From Wolfiporia cocos (taxonomy: Eukaryota; Basidiomycota; Agaricomycetes; Polyporales; Phaeolaceae): DNA of 64,000 nucleotides. The notes under the pieces were generated by a model that saw only the letters and a program-made list of their open reading frames with translations, searched no databases and was not told where the DNA came from. This document shows positions 39,391 to 48,953 of this stretch, in pieces (the first letter of the stretch is position 1; each line of letters opens with the position of its first letter). The stretch lies in assembly GCA_029448655.1 (NCBI GenBank), contig JACCLO010000022.1, positions 186,001-250,000 on the forward strand. The letters are read 5' to 3'. The position numbers and the translations under genes are program-made.

Positions 39391-39856
39391 TGTCACGGTT
39401 TTCTACCTGACGTCGGGACAGTGTATTCCCCCGGGGTTGAACCCCGGTCCTCTTAGTATCTAGTCACATGTTAAGTCCGTTAGATAGTGTAGCGGTTATC
39501 TTCCATACCTAGTAGTCACGTTACGGGACACATGACAGTAGCTTAGTCAGCGGCGTCGCGGCGCCTGCGCATGGACCTTTACATTAGGGTCGGTACTTAC
39601 AGTAGTACGGTGCGCGAGACTATGTATATAAGCTACCGACTGAGGTCTTACAACCTCAGTCTTGTTATTGTCGACATTGGGGCGTGTCCCACAGCACTAC
39701 TCCTCTGCGTGCTCTGCTGGCCCAACCATCGACGCTTCATTAGTCTTTGGTCTCACTGAGTAGCCCTCATAGCCAGCGCCACTAGGACGACTACGGTCTA
39801 AGGCATTGCGCCTTATATCTTAGGGCATAAGCCGTACGTTGAGTATAACTGCGTCA
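39391..39856 (+). repeat. N1 3' LTR
   Basis: 466 bp, nearly identical to 28376-28841. Followed by TSD GTCCA. Confidence 0.95.
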
Positions 39857-39926
39857 GTCCAACAACTCCGACACGTCTTTCTCCGTGCACACCGAGTCTA
39901 TCAACGACTCCCCAAAACTCAACATA

Positions 39927-41249
39927 ATGCACACCATTGCATCAGTTTACGGGAACAATTCCGAACCGTCCGAATCCGTCCTACCCTTGCAATACGGCAC
40001 CTACCGAGCCTTACCATACGAACATCAGCTAGCCGACGATTATAAAATGCCGGCTGATGTGGGAAACCGACTCTTCGAAGGAATCCCCGAAGAATCGTAT
40101 GGAGACCTTGTAGACACTATAAATCTTATCTACAACTCGATCTCGATCAACGTAGCTAACGCTACCAACATAACGAACGAAAGTGCCCAAAACCAGAAAA
40201 CCCTGCTAGACCAACGTTTCAAATCGGTTCTATCAAAAGTAGACCGCATCATCCAACACTCGCGCCTCCTAGAAGTGCGAGTAACCGAGCTCGAAAGAAA
40301 AATGGCTGCACAGCCTAGCCCAGCGGAATACGAAACACGGATAGCCAACATATTAGCAAGGATCGAAACCCTCGAACACGTACCCCAAAATCTACCGTCT
40401 ATCGACGAAGTCATTTCCAACAACAATGTGCCTCCCCCTACACCTTTTTCAGGAAACTACCACGGCCCTTCAATCGAAAGATGGCTCCAACAATGCTGCA
40501 ATAATTTCACGGCGCAAGGGATTGAAAACCCCTCAGAGCAGATCACCGAGGCCATGAAGTACCTAACCGGGGTGGCATATGATTCGCAAGACATGCGAAT
40601 CCTACAACAACACGAAAATGACTCAACACTGGGTACATGGGACGAACTTGCAAACGACCTGATAAGGTTGTTTGGACACAAAACGGACACGGAACTCGCG
40701 CGCGAGCAAATCACACAGTACTTTGGTACTGAGGGCAGGAAGAAGGCCAACGCCGACTTCCCACGATTCGCGGAAAACCTTGGCATCCTCGCCCGAAGGG
40801 CGCAACTAGAAAACGATCGCCTATTGCACGAGATTACCTCGACCCTTCCCAAACGACTCATAAGAGCATTCAGTATGCTCCCTCGATCCGGCACCCAGGT
40901 CCCCACTCAGTGGGAAGAATATCTCCAACTCGCAGTCCATATTTACGAGGAGCTCACCCCCGCGCCACCATCTCCATCAGATGATGAAGAACAGGATCAC
41001 GACTCTGAGATGAGTCCTTCAGGCATGCCGCCTGTCCTTGACCTGACAAGGTCGCAAAAGGAAAAAGGCAAGGGCAAGAACAACAAGATCCCCGAAGGAT
41101 CTGTCCCTGGATTGGTCTGGAAAGTCAACCCGAAGACAAAATCACGATATCTTTGGGCGCCCGCCCACCATTGTAACATTTGCGGGCGAGACGACCGCCA
41201 ATCCGGAGGGACCAAATGCAACTGGAAACCTAAAGTTGCTTCTACCTAA
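39927..41249 (+). CDS. gag: R3 Gag, 440 aa
   Basis: Capsid-type polyprotein of R3. The ATG at 39927 is chosen; a GTG-started extension to 39885 crosses no stop but is unlikely. Helical N-terminal part, then the capsid core: TPFSGNYHGPSIERWLQQ, GTWDELANDLIRLFGHKTDTELAREQI and LPKRLIRAF all have clear equivalents in R1 Gag. Acidic Ser/Pro linker (about 350-375) and a C-terminal metal-binding-like motif (HHCNICGRDD...TKC) instead of a canonical CCHC knuckle. A CCU-GACA-AGG hairpin lies within at 41040-41053. R2-b begins 8 bp after the stop, so no R3 pol follows. Confidence 0.88.
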   Translation: MHTIASVYGNNSEPSESVLPLQYGTYRALPYEHQLADDYKMPADVGNRLFEGIPEESYGDLVDTINLIYNSISINVANATNITNESAQNQKTLLDQRFKSVLSKVDRIIQHSRLLEVRVTELERKMAAQPSPAEYETRIANILARIETLEHVPQNLPSIDEVISNNNVPPPTPFSGNYHGPSIERWLQQCCNNFTAQGIENPSEQITEAMKYLTGVAYDSQDMRILQQHENDSTLGTWDELANDLIRLFGHKTDTELAREQITQYFGTEGRKKANADFPRFAENLGILARRAQLENDRLLHEITSTLPKRLIRAFSMLPRSGTQVPTQWEEYLQLAVHIYEELTPAPPSPSDDEEQDHDSEMSPSGMPPVLDLTRSQKEKGKGKNNKIPEGSVPGLVWKVNPKTKSRYLWAPAHHCNICGRDDRQSGGTKCNWKPKVAST

Positions 41250-41257
41250 TGCCCCTA

Positions 41258-41876
41258 TGTCACAAGAATTCTCCTAGTTTCCCTATATTTCTTACTATTT
41301 TTCCGGCAATTCTACGAATTATCTACGACTTTCTAGACCAATAACTAGCTTATCTGGTTCATAAGTTAACGGTTACATACGTGCCGAATGATGGCCGCGC
41401 TATCTCCCGTAGCGACGGTCTTATCTTATCACTAGTAGTTACCATCAGTCACATGTCTAGTTCTAGCCAATCGGACATTCCGTCCGGAAGCAGTCAGCAT
41501 ATAAACGTCAGCGGACCGGGCTTTGGTCACGCCCCGTCTTTGTAATGACAAGAGCGCAAAACGCCATTCGCGCGGCCTACGCCGCCTTTCTATATCCCGG
41601 TTTTGATCGGCATATGTATTTATCGTATATTACTAAGTACTTAGGTACCTGGGGACTTGTACATACGAATACGGACGTTAGTATTACCTAATAAGACTGT
41701 TAGGGGTCTTATTTATCATGTATATATACTGGACTTGCTGAGCGCTATTGCCTCAGTTCTATTCATTGCATTCATACTACGAGTTAACCACTCAACGTAT
41801 CCTGCTTAACATCTACTTATCCCTTGCCTAACCAGCAAAACCAAGAACATTACAAGTAAGTTGTTATCTTGTGTTA
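41258..41876 (+). repeat. R2-b 5' LTR
   Basis: 619 bp, TGTCACAAG...TTGTGTTA. TATATATA begins at 41721 and the predicted start AGTTCTATTCAT is 41755-41766, 34 nt downstream, on the 3' arm of a CTGAG...CTCAG stem. Confidence 0.93.
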
Positions 41877-42577
41877 TATGAATAGAACTCGCTTTCGCCC
41901 CCGCCCTCTTTGAGGGTCTGGGATTTTTTCTTCTTAGGGGTTTTTCGTCGCCGTCTGCGCACCCCTGCTCGCCGCCAGGCAGCGGGGTATCCTTAGTGGG
42001 CTCTGGGGGATCACCGCCTTCGGGCAAACAGCCGGACCGTAGGCTTAAGCGGAACCAGGGGACTGGCTGCCAAGCCTTTCCCCATATGTTGGGAATCGAT
42101 GGCAACGGTGTAACTTCTTGACCGGGCCGGAGACGACCTTCTCGCCTATCCCCAGGCGTACAGGGGCCACTCTATTTAGAGTTGGGATGGTGGGCACGAG
42201 TTGCCCTGCCTAGAACCGCTGCCGATACGGCTTCAGAACGATAGAGTTCTGGCCTTGGCGCCCTCTAAGTCCCTCAGGGCATGGGTTTGGTTTAAACACT
42301 GGCAGCCACCTAACTGGAGTGAGGCGTGGGCACATGCGGGGTGTAATACCCCAAATCCTGCATTCCCAGGCGTCAAGGGAAGACGACCTGCTGTATCCCC
42401 CACCTGGTAGCGTGAGAGAGACGCCATCCAGTCGCCGACACTAACTCCGGTCGAGGGCGGAGCGCCCATTGACGCCGGAGGATAAGCGCACGACACATCA
42501 AGAAGCGACGATAAGCCCCGACAGAAGACCGCGTGATTCCACTAGAATAGCTTACTTAGACCTTTCTTTACGTAGTC
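41877..42577 (+). other. R2-b leader with self-primer binding site
   Basis: ATGAATAGAACT (41878-41889) is the 12-nt complement of 41755-41766. A CCCUC-UUU-GAGGG stem follows. The rest is non-coding and aligns with 52159-52858. Confidence 0.83.
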
Positions 42578-43387
42578 ATGCCGAAAGCACCACGTTTCAC
42601 GGTTACCCCGAGAAACGCCGCTACGGGGGAGCGCGAGGAATGGCATATTGCCGCCTCTAAATCGCTCGAAGACCGCATCTCCGCGGTCACAGCCCCAAAG
42701 CGAGGAAAGTCCCGAAAGGGCAAAGACGTCTTCTACAGGAAGCCGAACCCCGACCCAGAGGAGATCCGAAGGGTCAACCACGAGGCAGCCCTCGACGACA
42801 TCAGGCGGAAGAAGCTCAACAAGCTTCTTCGACAGAAGGAGAAGCTCGAGGCTCGGATCCAGAAACAAAGCCTGGATCAGCTAATCGCCGAGGCAGCCAG
42901 GAAGAGGGTTGAGGAAGAGAGGATGGTGAGGAGTCTTCGGGAGCGAATCAAGCCCCCAAAGAAGTCACTGTTGGAAAGGGTGGAGGAGCTTAGGATGCCG
43001 GCCGAGTGGGTCGAGAAACGGGGTCTTGCGAACCCCAGGGACGTCCATTGCACGGAGAAAAAGTGGGACTGGTTTTTGGACGTCGACAAACAGATGAACG
43101 CCGCCCACAAGAATCTTTTCCGCCTATGGAAAGTCCCCGACGCAACCACCACGGCCCCCATCATAGCGAAATTCACCACCCTCATCACCGACTTCGACGA
43201 TCTCTCCACACACCTGGAGCAAAGGGTCCGTCAGGACTCCATGAAGAACGAAGATCTCCGCCGTCTCGAAAAATATCTCAGGAGGGTGGAGCACGTTTTT
43301 GGGGACCTAGACGTGAAACAGCACGTTACGTACTTAAAGACACATTTAGTACATAGCGGTCTCAACTTCGAACAAAGGGGGTTATAG
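42578..43387 (+). CDS. R2-b ORF0 protein (C-terminal few residues from junction)
   Basis: 269 codons, nearly identical to R2-c ORF0 until LNF, after which the last codons (EQRGL) come from the sequence beyond the breakpoint. Basic start MPKAPRFTVTPRNAA, a Lys/Arg-rich helix (KKLNKLLRQKEKLEARIQKQ) and a C-terminal helical part (MKNEDLRRLEKYLRRVEHVF). Layout and the LNKL...KL...I motif match R1/R4 ORF0; overall identity is low, so the homology is inferred. Confidence 0.82.
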   Translation: MPKAPRFTVTPRNAATGEREEWHIAASKSLEDRISAVTAPKRGKSRKGKDVFYRKPNPDPEEIRRVNHEAALDDIRRKKLNKLLRQKEKLEARIQKQSLDQLIAEAARKRVEEERMVRSLRERIKPPKKSLLERVEELRMPAEWVEKRGLANPRDVHCTEKKWDWFLDVDKQMNAAHKNLFRLWKVPDATTTAPIIAKFTTLITDFDDLSTHLEQRVRQDSMKNEDLRRLEKYLRRVEHVFGDLDVKQHVTYLKTHLVHSGLNFEQRGL

Positions 43388-43816
43388 ACAGTGGACGTCG
43401 AAATTAACTAGTCTGAGTCCTAAGCGACTCAGAGTACGGTATATATACATCAGGGCTAGGACCCTTGGTACTATGATGTAGGACTAATGATACCTCTAAT
43501 ACAAATAGGTAAAGTGGTGTCATAAGTATTGCGGCCAATAGGGTCGCAGGGCATAGGGCATACTACATAGGCATGTGATTACCGACCAGTAATGGCGGCA
43601 AGGTGATTGGTTGGTCGTAGACATGTGATGACTGAGTCATACACCGACTGGGGTATGTCTTGTGTGATGACTATGTGCTTGATAAGGCACTGGACTAGAT
43701 CATGTGATCTAAGTGGACAAAAGGGTCCGTCCTTTAGTCATGAGTACATGACCAGCTTACTAAGCGGTCTGGGCTACTCTATCAAGAGATATAGCCGAAG
43801 TACTGTTTGGGAGCAC
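43372..43816 (-). repeat. Truncated LTR related to R3
   Basis: On the minus strand it has TATATATA, then CTGAGTC...GACTCAG and AGACTAGTTAA, matching R3's core promoter, and three CACATG boxes. Both termini are missing: the left edge is joined to R2-b and the right edge to R2-c. Confidence 0.72.
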
Positions 43817-44435
43817 TAACACAAGATAACGACTTACTTGTAATGTTCTTGGTTTTGCTGGTTAGGCAAGGGATAAGTAGATGTTAAGCAGGATACGTTG
43901 AGTGGTTAACTCGTAGTATGAATGCAATGAATAGAACTGAGGCAATAGCGCTCAGCAAGTCCAGTATATATACATGATAGATAAGACCCCTAACAGTCTT
44001 ATTAGATAATACTAATGTCCGTATTCGTATGTACAAGTCCCCAGGTACCTAAGTACTTAGTAATATACGATAAATACATATGCCGATCAAAACCGGGATA
44101 TAGAAAGGCGGCGTAGGCCGCGCGAATGGCGTTTTGCGCTCTTGTCATTACAAAAACAGGGCGTGACCAAAGCCCGGTCCGCTGACGTTTATACGCTGAC
44201 TGCTTCCGGACGGAACGTCCGATTGGCTAGAACTAGACATGTGACTGATGGTAACTACTAACGATAAGATAAGGCCGTCGTTACGGGAGATAACGCGGCC
44301 ATCATTCGGCACGTATGTAACCGTTAACTTATGAACCAGATAAGCTAGTTATTGGTCTAGAAAGTCGTAGATAATTCGTAGAATTGCCGGAAAAATAGTA
44401 AGAAATATAGGGAAACTAGGAGAATTCTTGTGACA
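43817..44435 (-). repeat. R2-c 3' LTR
   Basis: 619 bp in minus orientation, preceded in element sense by a G-run plus TAA (44436-44448). Confidence 0.94.
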
Positions 44436-44525
44436 TTACCCCCCCCTTAGATTTCAACGACCCCGTTGAGAGTAGAAATGGTGCTAGAGCCCATTGAAGG
44501 GTTAGACTTTACGATTTTTCCACTT

Positions 44526-47500
44526 TTATCGTCCGGTCGATCCAAAACCTTGTGTACCGCGTTTGGTTGGTTTGTTGAACTGCTCGTTGTAGGGCCCACT
44601 TCCATGTAGGTGAGGTCGAATGTCTTTTTCGAACTTCTCCTTGGTCATGGATTCCTGTATTTCGGGCGTGATCGCTACTTCGCAAATTAGCTGAGCAATT
44701 CGGTCGCCTTTCTTTACTTGGTACGGGTCTCCGGTGAGATTCATCAACATGACAAAGACTTCTCCGCGGTAGTCATGGTCTATTACTCCTGCGAGGACAT
44801 CGATGCCCTTTTTCGCAAGTCCAGACCTTGGCGCTATCCGACCGTATGTCCCATAAGGAACTTTGATACGAATGTCTGTGGGGACCGAAGCGGATTTCCA
44901 TGAATTGATTAGGATATCCTGCGCGGCGTATAGATCGTAGCCGATCGCATCGGTTGTTCCCCTGGTCGGTAGTTTGCCATTGACTCCTACTTCGATTTCT
45001 AAGTCTTCGTTGAACTCAACATCGGAATGTACCCATTGCCCTGTAAAGGGGTCGCGCTTGTAGTACACTTTCGGTTGTGTAGGATCAACATCGTCTCGAT
45101 ATTGGGGCCAGTCATCGGGCCAGACACATGTGTCCGAATCCCAATCTGGTGAATCAGGGTCGAAGACGGCTATCGTTTGCCGTGTTCCGCCGAGTCTAGT
45201 TGATCGGCGAAGGGGTTGATTTGGGTCGGTACTAAGGGCTGAATATTTTGCCTTGTACTCGTCCAATATCTCCTTAGCGTTAGCCAGATGTTCCTCGATT
45301 TCCCATGTGTCTTCCGCAGGTCCGGTGCCTTTCCAATGGATGAGGTATTCCCACCGGCCGCGTCGGTTACGATGGTCGAGAATGGCTTCCACTTCCCATT
45401 CTTCCGGGTCTTCTATTTCCATTGGCTTGTCAGCCGCAGGAGGATGACTTTTCTGACCTTCGATGGTCGATTCCTTGTACATGACCAGTTTTGAAGCATG
45501 GAACACAGGGTGGTAAGCCCTGTATTGTGCGTCCATGTACACCTTGAACGTTACCGGTCCCAGTTTTTCCGTGATTCGGAATGGGCCGGTGTAGCGAGGG
45601 GCTAGACTTCTTTCGGTGTCTTGCCAGCTTCGCACGTCCACGAGTACTTTGTCGCCTACTTTGAAAGGGACGACTTGCTTCTTTTGGTCATAGTACCAGG
45701 ACCATCTTTCGGCTGCAATTTTCATTGCCGCCTTAGCTTTCTCTTGTGCAGAGAACCGTGTGTTCGCAATTTCTACTAAGTCTTTGTTTCGGCTTGGTTC
45801 GAAACTGCTTGGTCCTGCAATAGGATGACGACCTAATTCCACCAGGAACGGAGATTCCTTGGTAGTTTCGCTGGCTGCATTATTGTACGCAAATTCCGCT
45901 GTCGGCAGGAACTCCGACCAGTTATCTTTTTGGTACGTGTTGATATAGCACCGTAGATACTGTTCGAGTATTTGATTCACTCGTTCGGTTTGTCCGTCTG
46001 CCTGCGGATGGTACGCAGTAGTCATTGACCTTTGAATTCCCAGCAGGGTACACCATTCACCAAATAGTTTTGAGGCGAATTGTGTCCCTCTGTCCGATAC
46101 TATCTGTTTTGGCAACCCATGTAAGGGATATACCTTTTGATAAAGTATCGTAGCTAGGTCTTTCGTTGAGAAGGTGTTTTCGATAGGGAAAAACCTTGCT
46201 CTTTTGGTCAACCGATCTACTACGACCATGATCGCGTCATGCATTCCCGATGGGGGTAGCTGAGTGATTAGGTCTATTGTCACCACTTCCCACGGGCCTG
46301 ACGGCACCGGTAAGGGTTGCAGGGGGCCGTACGGCTTCTGCGGGTGGTTCTTCATACGTTGGCATGTGTCACATCCGTCTACGTATTTCTTGACGTAAAC
46401 GAACATTCCGGGCCACCAATAGTTGCGGCTTAGCAATTCGTACGTTTTGTAGCGTCCGAAATGCCCAGCTGACTTGTGATCGTGATGATACTCGACCACT
46501 TGCCGTCTGATATCCGCTGGTGTAGCTGGAACGTAGACTTTGCCTCTTCGGAGGAGTAACCCTCCTTCGTAGTTCCATTCTGATAGGTCTTTTTTGAATT
46601 CACGAGGGCCGGATGAGAGCAGCTCCTTGTAGTCTTTTGTGACCTTGTCGTCTAGCAATGCTTTGCGAATCTCTCGGAGTATCGATTCGTCTTCCGATTG
46701 TGGGGCAGCATGGGAGGTATCAAGAGCCATTGCCATGTACTCTTGCTCGAACCACTCAGGTTTCAGAAGAACCTGATCGCGATTATCGAGATCCACCCCC
46801 TCCTCATGGTCTGGCCGCCTGAACAGAGGATCCGCGGTTAGCATTGTTTTGCCAGGTTTGTGCTTCATTTGGAAGTTGAAGCGTGAGAGGTACAGTGCCC
46901 AACGGGCTTGTCGTCTCGTCAGTTTTTGCGCCGTTTTGAAATAGGTCAGGTTCAGATGATCCGACCATATTTCGAATTTTTCAGGGTGTCCTTCTAGATA
47001 GTGTCGCCACTCCTCTAGAGCCCTGATGACAGCCAACATTTCCTTGTCGTAGATCTCGTAGTTCCTTTCCGGGGCACTTAGCGATTTGCTATAGTACGCC
47101 ACGGGGTGGAATTTTTTATCCGTAGGATCTAACTGAGATAGTACTGCTCCGGTAGCGAAGTCTGACGCATCTGTTTCTACGCGGAAAGGCTGATCGTGCG
47201 ACGGAATTCGAAGCACGGGCGCTTTGGTAAATGCTTCCTTTAGGGTTTGGAAGGCATTTTCCTGCTCGGCGTCCCAATGCCAAGCTTCTGACTTTTTGGT
47301 CAGCATGGTGAGTGGTTTGGCTATTTTTGAGAAGCCTTCTATGAATCGCCTGTAGAAGTTGGCGAATCCAAGGAAAGCTTGAACCTCTTTGACCTTATTA
47401 GGTCTAGGCCAGTCCTGAACTCCGGCGTACTTCTTCGGATCCATCATGATGTTACCGTCGGAAATGATCATTCCTAGGTATTCGATGGAAGACTGTTCGA

Positions 47501-48953
47501 AAAAGCACTTTTCGGGCTTCGCATACAAGTCCGAGTCCTTCAGGGTTTGTAGAACCCCTTTGGTAAGTCGCCGATGTTCCTCCATATCATTCCCGAAAAT
47601 CAAGATGTCATCTAGGTAGACAACCACCTTGCCGGTTCGAATGAACGGTGCGAGGATAGAATTCATCATCGCTTGGAACGTTGCGGGGGCATTGCAGAAA
47701 CCGAAATACATTACCGTTGCCTCGTATAGTCCACGGTGTGTAATAAACGCCGTCTTCCATTCATCACCTTCCTTGATGCGGACATTGTTGTATCCCCATC
47801 TAAGGTCGATTTTGGTGAAGATGGTCGCATGGGACAGTTGATCGATGAGATCATCGATCCGAGGTATCGGATAACGATTTTTTACGGTTATTTCGTTTAG
47901 CCTCCTGTAATCGACAACCATCCGCAGTCCCCCGTCCTTTTTGTGGACGAAGAAAACCGGGGATGCCATCGGACTTTCGGATGGTCGAATGTAACCCTTC
48001 CGTAGTTCGGTGTCTATCCACTCATCCAAGCTATTACGCTCTTGGGGAGACATTTTGTATGGTTTTACCGGGGGAGGAAGTTGCGCATCTGGTTCAAGCA
48101 CTATGGCGTGATCCCAGGGCTTCCGTTCCGGCATCCTCTCTGACGCTTTTTGTGAGAACACCGTTGGCCCATACTCTTGGTATTGTTCGGGCACTAACGA
48201 TCGCCACTTTTCAATGTCAATCGGTGGTGTGTTTTCCTCACGGTCGTCTGCTTCATCGAGGTCTTTGTCAAGTACCTCGGCTACCAACTGTGTCAGCAGG
48301 TTCATTTCCTCGTCGTCAAGGGTTGCCACCCAAGCGATCAAAGGATTTTCGGGGTCCTCCTCTCCTAATATGTCCACGGGAGTGTCCCAAATCGAATTTA
48401 CTTCGATGATTTCCTTTTCTGGGAGTTCAACTGCTTCCTCTTCAGAAGGGCGGTTACCCTTTTTTCTGGCGTAGGGTCGGTCGTGTGTACAGCGTGCATA
48501 TTCCATTTCTCCTTTCCTCCAATCAAAGGTAGGATTGTGGAGACGCAACCAGTCATAGCCAAGGATTAGGTCTGGTTCTAGGTGCATGACCGTCAGACCT
48601 ATTTTTTCCTTGTGTGTGCCATGTTGCATGAATGCTTTTACTGATTGCGTTAAGCGGCCGGCGACGTTTTCTGTTCCGTCTGCGTTTGTAACCGTAATGG
48701 GAAACGCTAGTTTGTCGGTGACCAGCTTATGTTTATCGACCAATCGTTGTGATATGACCGATATGGTTGCACCGCTGTCGATTAAAGCCAGAGCCTGCAC
48801 TTTTTGCCCATATACCCAGAGTGTTACTTCGACACGGAATGATCGAGCGAAGTCGCGCGCATCGTTGCCAAAAATATGATACATTGACTCGAATACACTC
48901 TTTACAGCGGGTACGGGACTAAAATTACACGGGAGCACAAGTGGGCAGGTCAT
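44526..48953 (-). CDS. pol: R2-c Pol polyprotein with chromodomain and dUTPase, 1475 aa
   Basis: The ATG at 48953 overlaps the gag stop as TGATG, so termination-reinitiation is a likely mode of expression. Domains: protease with DSG (about residue 60) in place of DTG, reverse transcriptase with YLDD (about 475), RNase H, integrase with HHCC and D,D-35-E, chromodomain, and dUTPase in the last about 135 residues with all five motifs ending GFGSTGR. It is full length with no stop. It lacks the 100-residue N-terminal extension of R1 Pol, because gag and pol hardly overlap here. Confidence 0.97.
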   Translation of the reverse strand: MTCPLVLPCNFSPVPAVKSVFESMYHIFGNDARDFARSFRVEVTLWVYGQKVQALALIDSGATISVISQRLVDKHKLVTDKLAFPITVTNADGTENVAGRLTQSVKAFMQHGTHKEKIGLTVMHLEPDLILGYDWLRLHNPTFDWRKGEMEYARCTHDRPYARKKGNRPSEEEAVELPEKEIIEVNSIWDTPVDILGEEDPENPLIAWVATLDDEEMNLLTQLVAEVLDKDLDEADDREENTPPIDIEKWRSLVPEQYQEYGPTVFSQKASERMPERKPWDHAIVLEPDAQLPPPVKPYKMSPQERNSLDEWIDTELRKGYIRPSESPMASPVFFVHKKDGGLRMVVDYRRLNEITVKNRYPIPRIDDLIDQLSHATIFTKIDLRWGYNNVRIKEGDEWKTAFITHRGLYEATVMYFGFCNAPATFQAMMNSILAPFIRTGKVVVYLDDILIFGNDMEEHRRLTKGVLQTLKDSDLYAKPEKCFFEQSSIEYLGMIISDGNIMMDPKKYAGVQDWPRPNKVKEVQAFLGFANFYRRFIEGFSKIAKPLTMLTKKSEAWHWDAEQENAFQTLKEAFTKAPVLRIPSHDQPFRVETDASDFATGAVLSQLDPTDKKFHPVAYYSKSLSAPERNYEIYDKEMLAVIRALEEWRHYLEGHPEKFEIWSDHLNLTYFKTAQKLTRRQARWALYLSRFNFQMKHKPGKTMLTADPLFRRPDHEEGVDLDNRDQVLLKPEWFEQEYMAMALDTSHAAPQSEDESILREIRKALLDDKVTKDYKELLSSGPREFKKDLSEWNYEGGLLLRRGKVYVPATPADIRRQVVEYHHDHKSAGHFGRYKTYELLSRNYWWPGMFVYVKKYVDGCDTCQRMKNHPQKPYGPLQPLPVPSGPWEVVTIDLITQLPPSGMHDAIMVVVDRLTKRARFFPIENTFSTKDLATILYQKVYPLHGLPKQIVSDRGTQFASKLFGEWCTLLGIQRSMTTAYHPQADGQTERVNQILEQYLRCYINTYQKDNWSEFLPTAEFAYNNAASETTKESPFLVELGRHPIAGPSSFEPSRNKDLVEIANTRFSAQEKAKAAMKIAAERWSWYYDQKKQVVPFKVGDKVLVDVRSWQDTERSLAPRYTGPFRITEKLGPVTFKVYMDAQYRAYHPVFHASKLVMYKESTIEGQKSHPPAADKPMEIEDPEEWEVEAILDHRNRRGRWEYLIHWKGTGPAEDTWEIEEHLANAKEILDEYKAKYSALSTDPNQPLRRSTRLGGTRQTIAVFDPDSPDWDSDTCVWPDDWPQYRDDVDPTQPKVYYKRDPFTGQWVHSDVEFNEDLEIEVGVNGKLPTRGTTDAIGYDLYAAQDILINSWKSASVPTDIRIKVPYGTYGRIAPRSGLAKKGIDVLAGVIDHDYRGEVFVMLMNLTGDPYQVKKGDRIAQLICEVAITPEIQESMTKEKFEKDIRPHLHGSGPYNEQFNKPTKRGTQGFGSTGR

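Larger units (their letters stand above)
28376..39856 (+). mobile_element. N1: short non-autonomous LTR element, carrying nested R1-e
   Basis: TSD GTCCA (28371-28375 and 39857-39861). Two 466-bp LTRs flank about 560 bp of its own interior, with R1-e (TSD AACTC) inside. No gag or pol of its own. It has a self-primer site, a polypurine tract and TATA promoter, so it could be mobilised in trans. Confidence 0.93.
14612..41257 (+). mobile_element. R3: retrotransposon with ORF0 and gag, opened by three nested insertions
   Basis: With insertions set aside, the order is 5' LTR, leader, ORF0, spacer and gag. Inserted in it are S3 (TSD CAGCC), R1-d (TSD AGGCC) and N1 (TSD GTCCA). R2-b starts 8 bp after the gag stop, so pol and the 3' LTR are missing here. 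The R3 insertion is older than everything inside it. Confidence 0.88.
41258..43371 (+). mobile_element. R2-b: 5' end of an R2 element (LTR, leader, ORF0), truncated
   Basis: Inserted just after R3 gag (left flank CCCTA). It matches R2-c through ORF0 until about 43371, where it switches to an unrelated, truncated LTR. gag, pol and the 3' LTR are missing. Confidence 0.9.
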
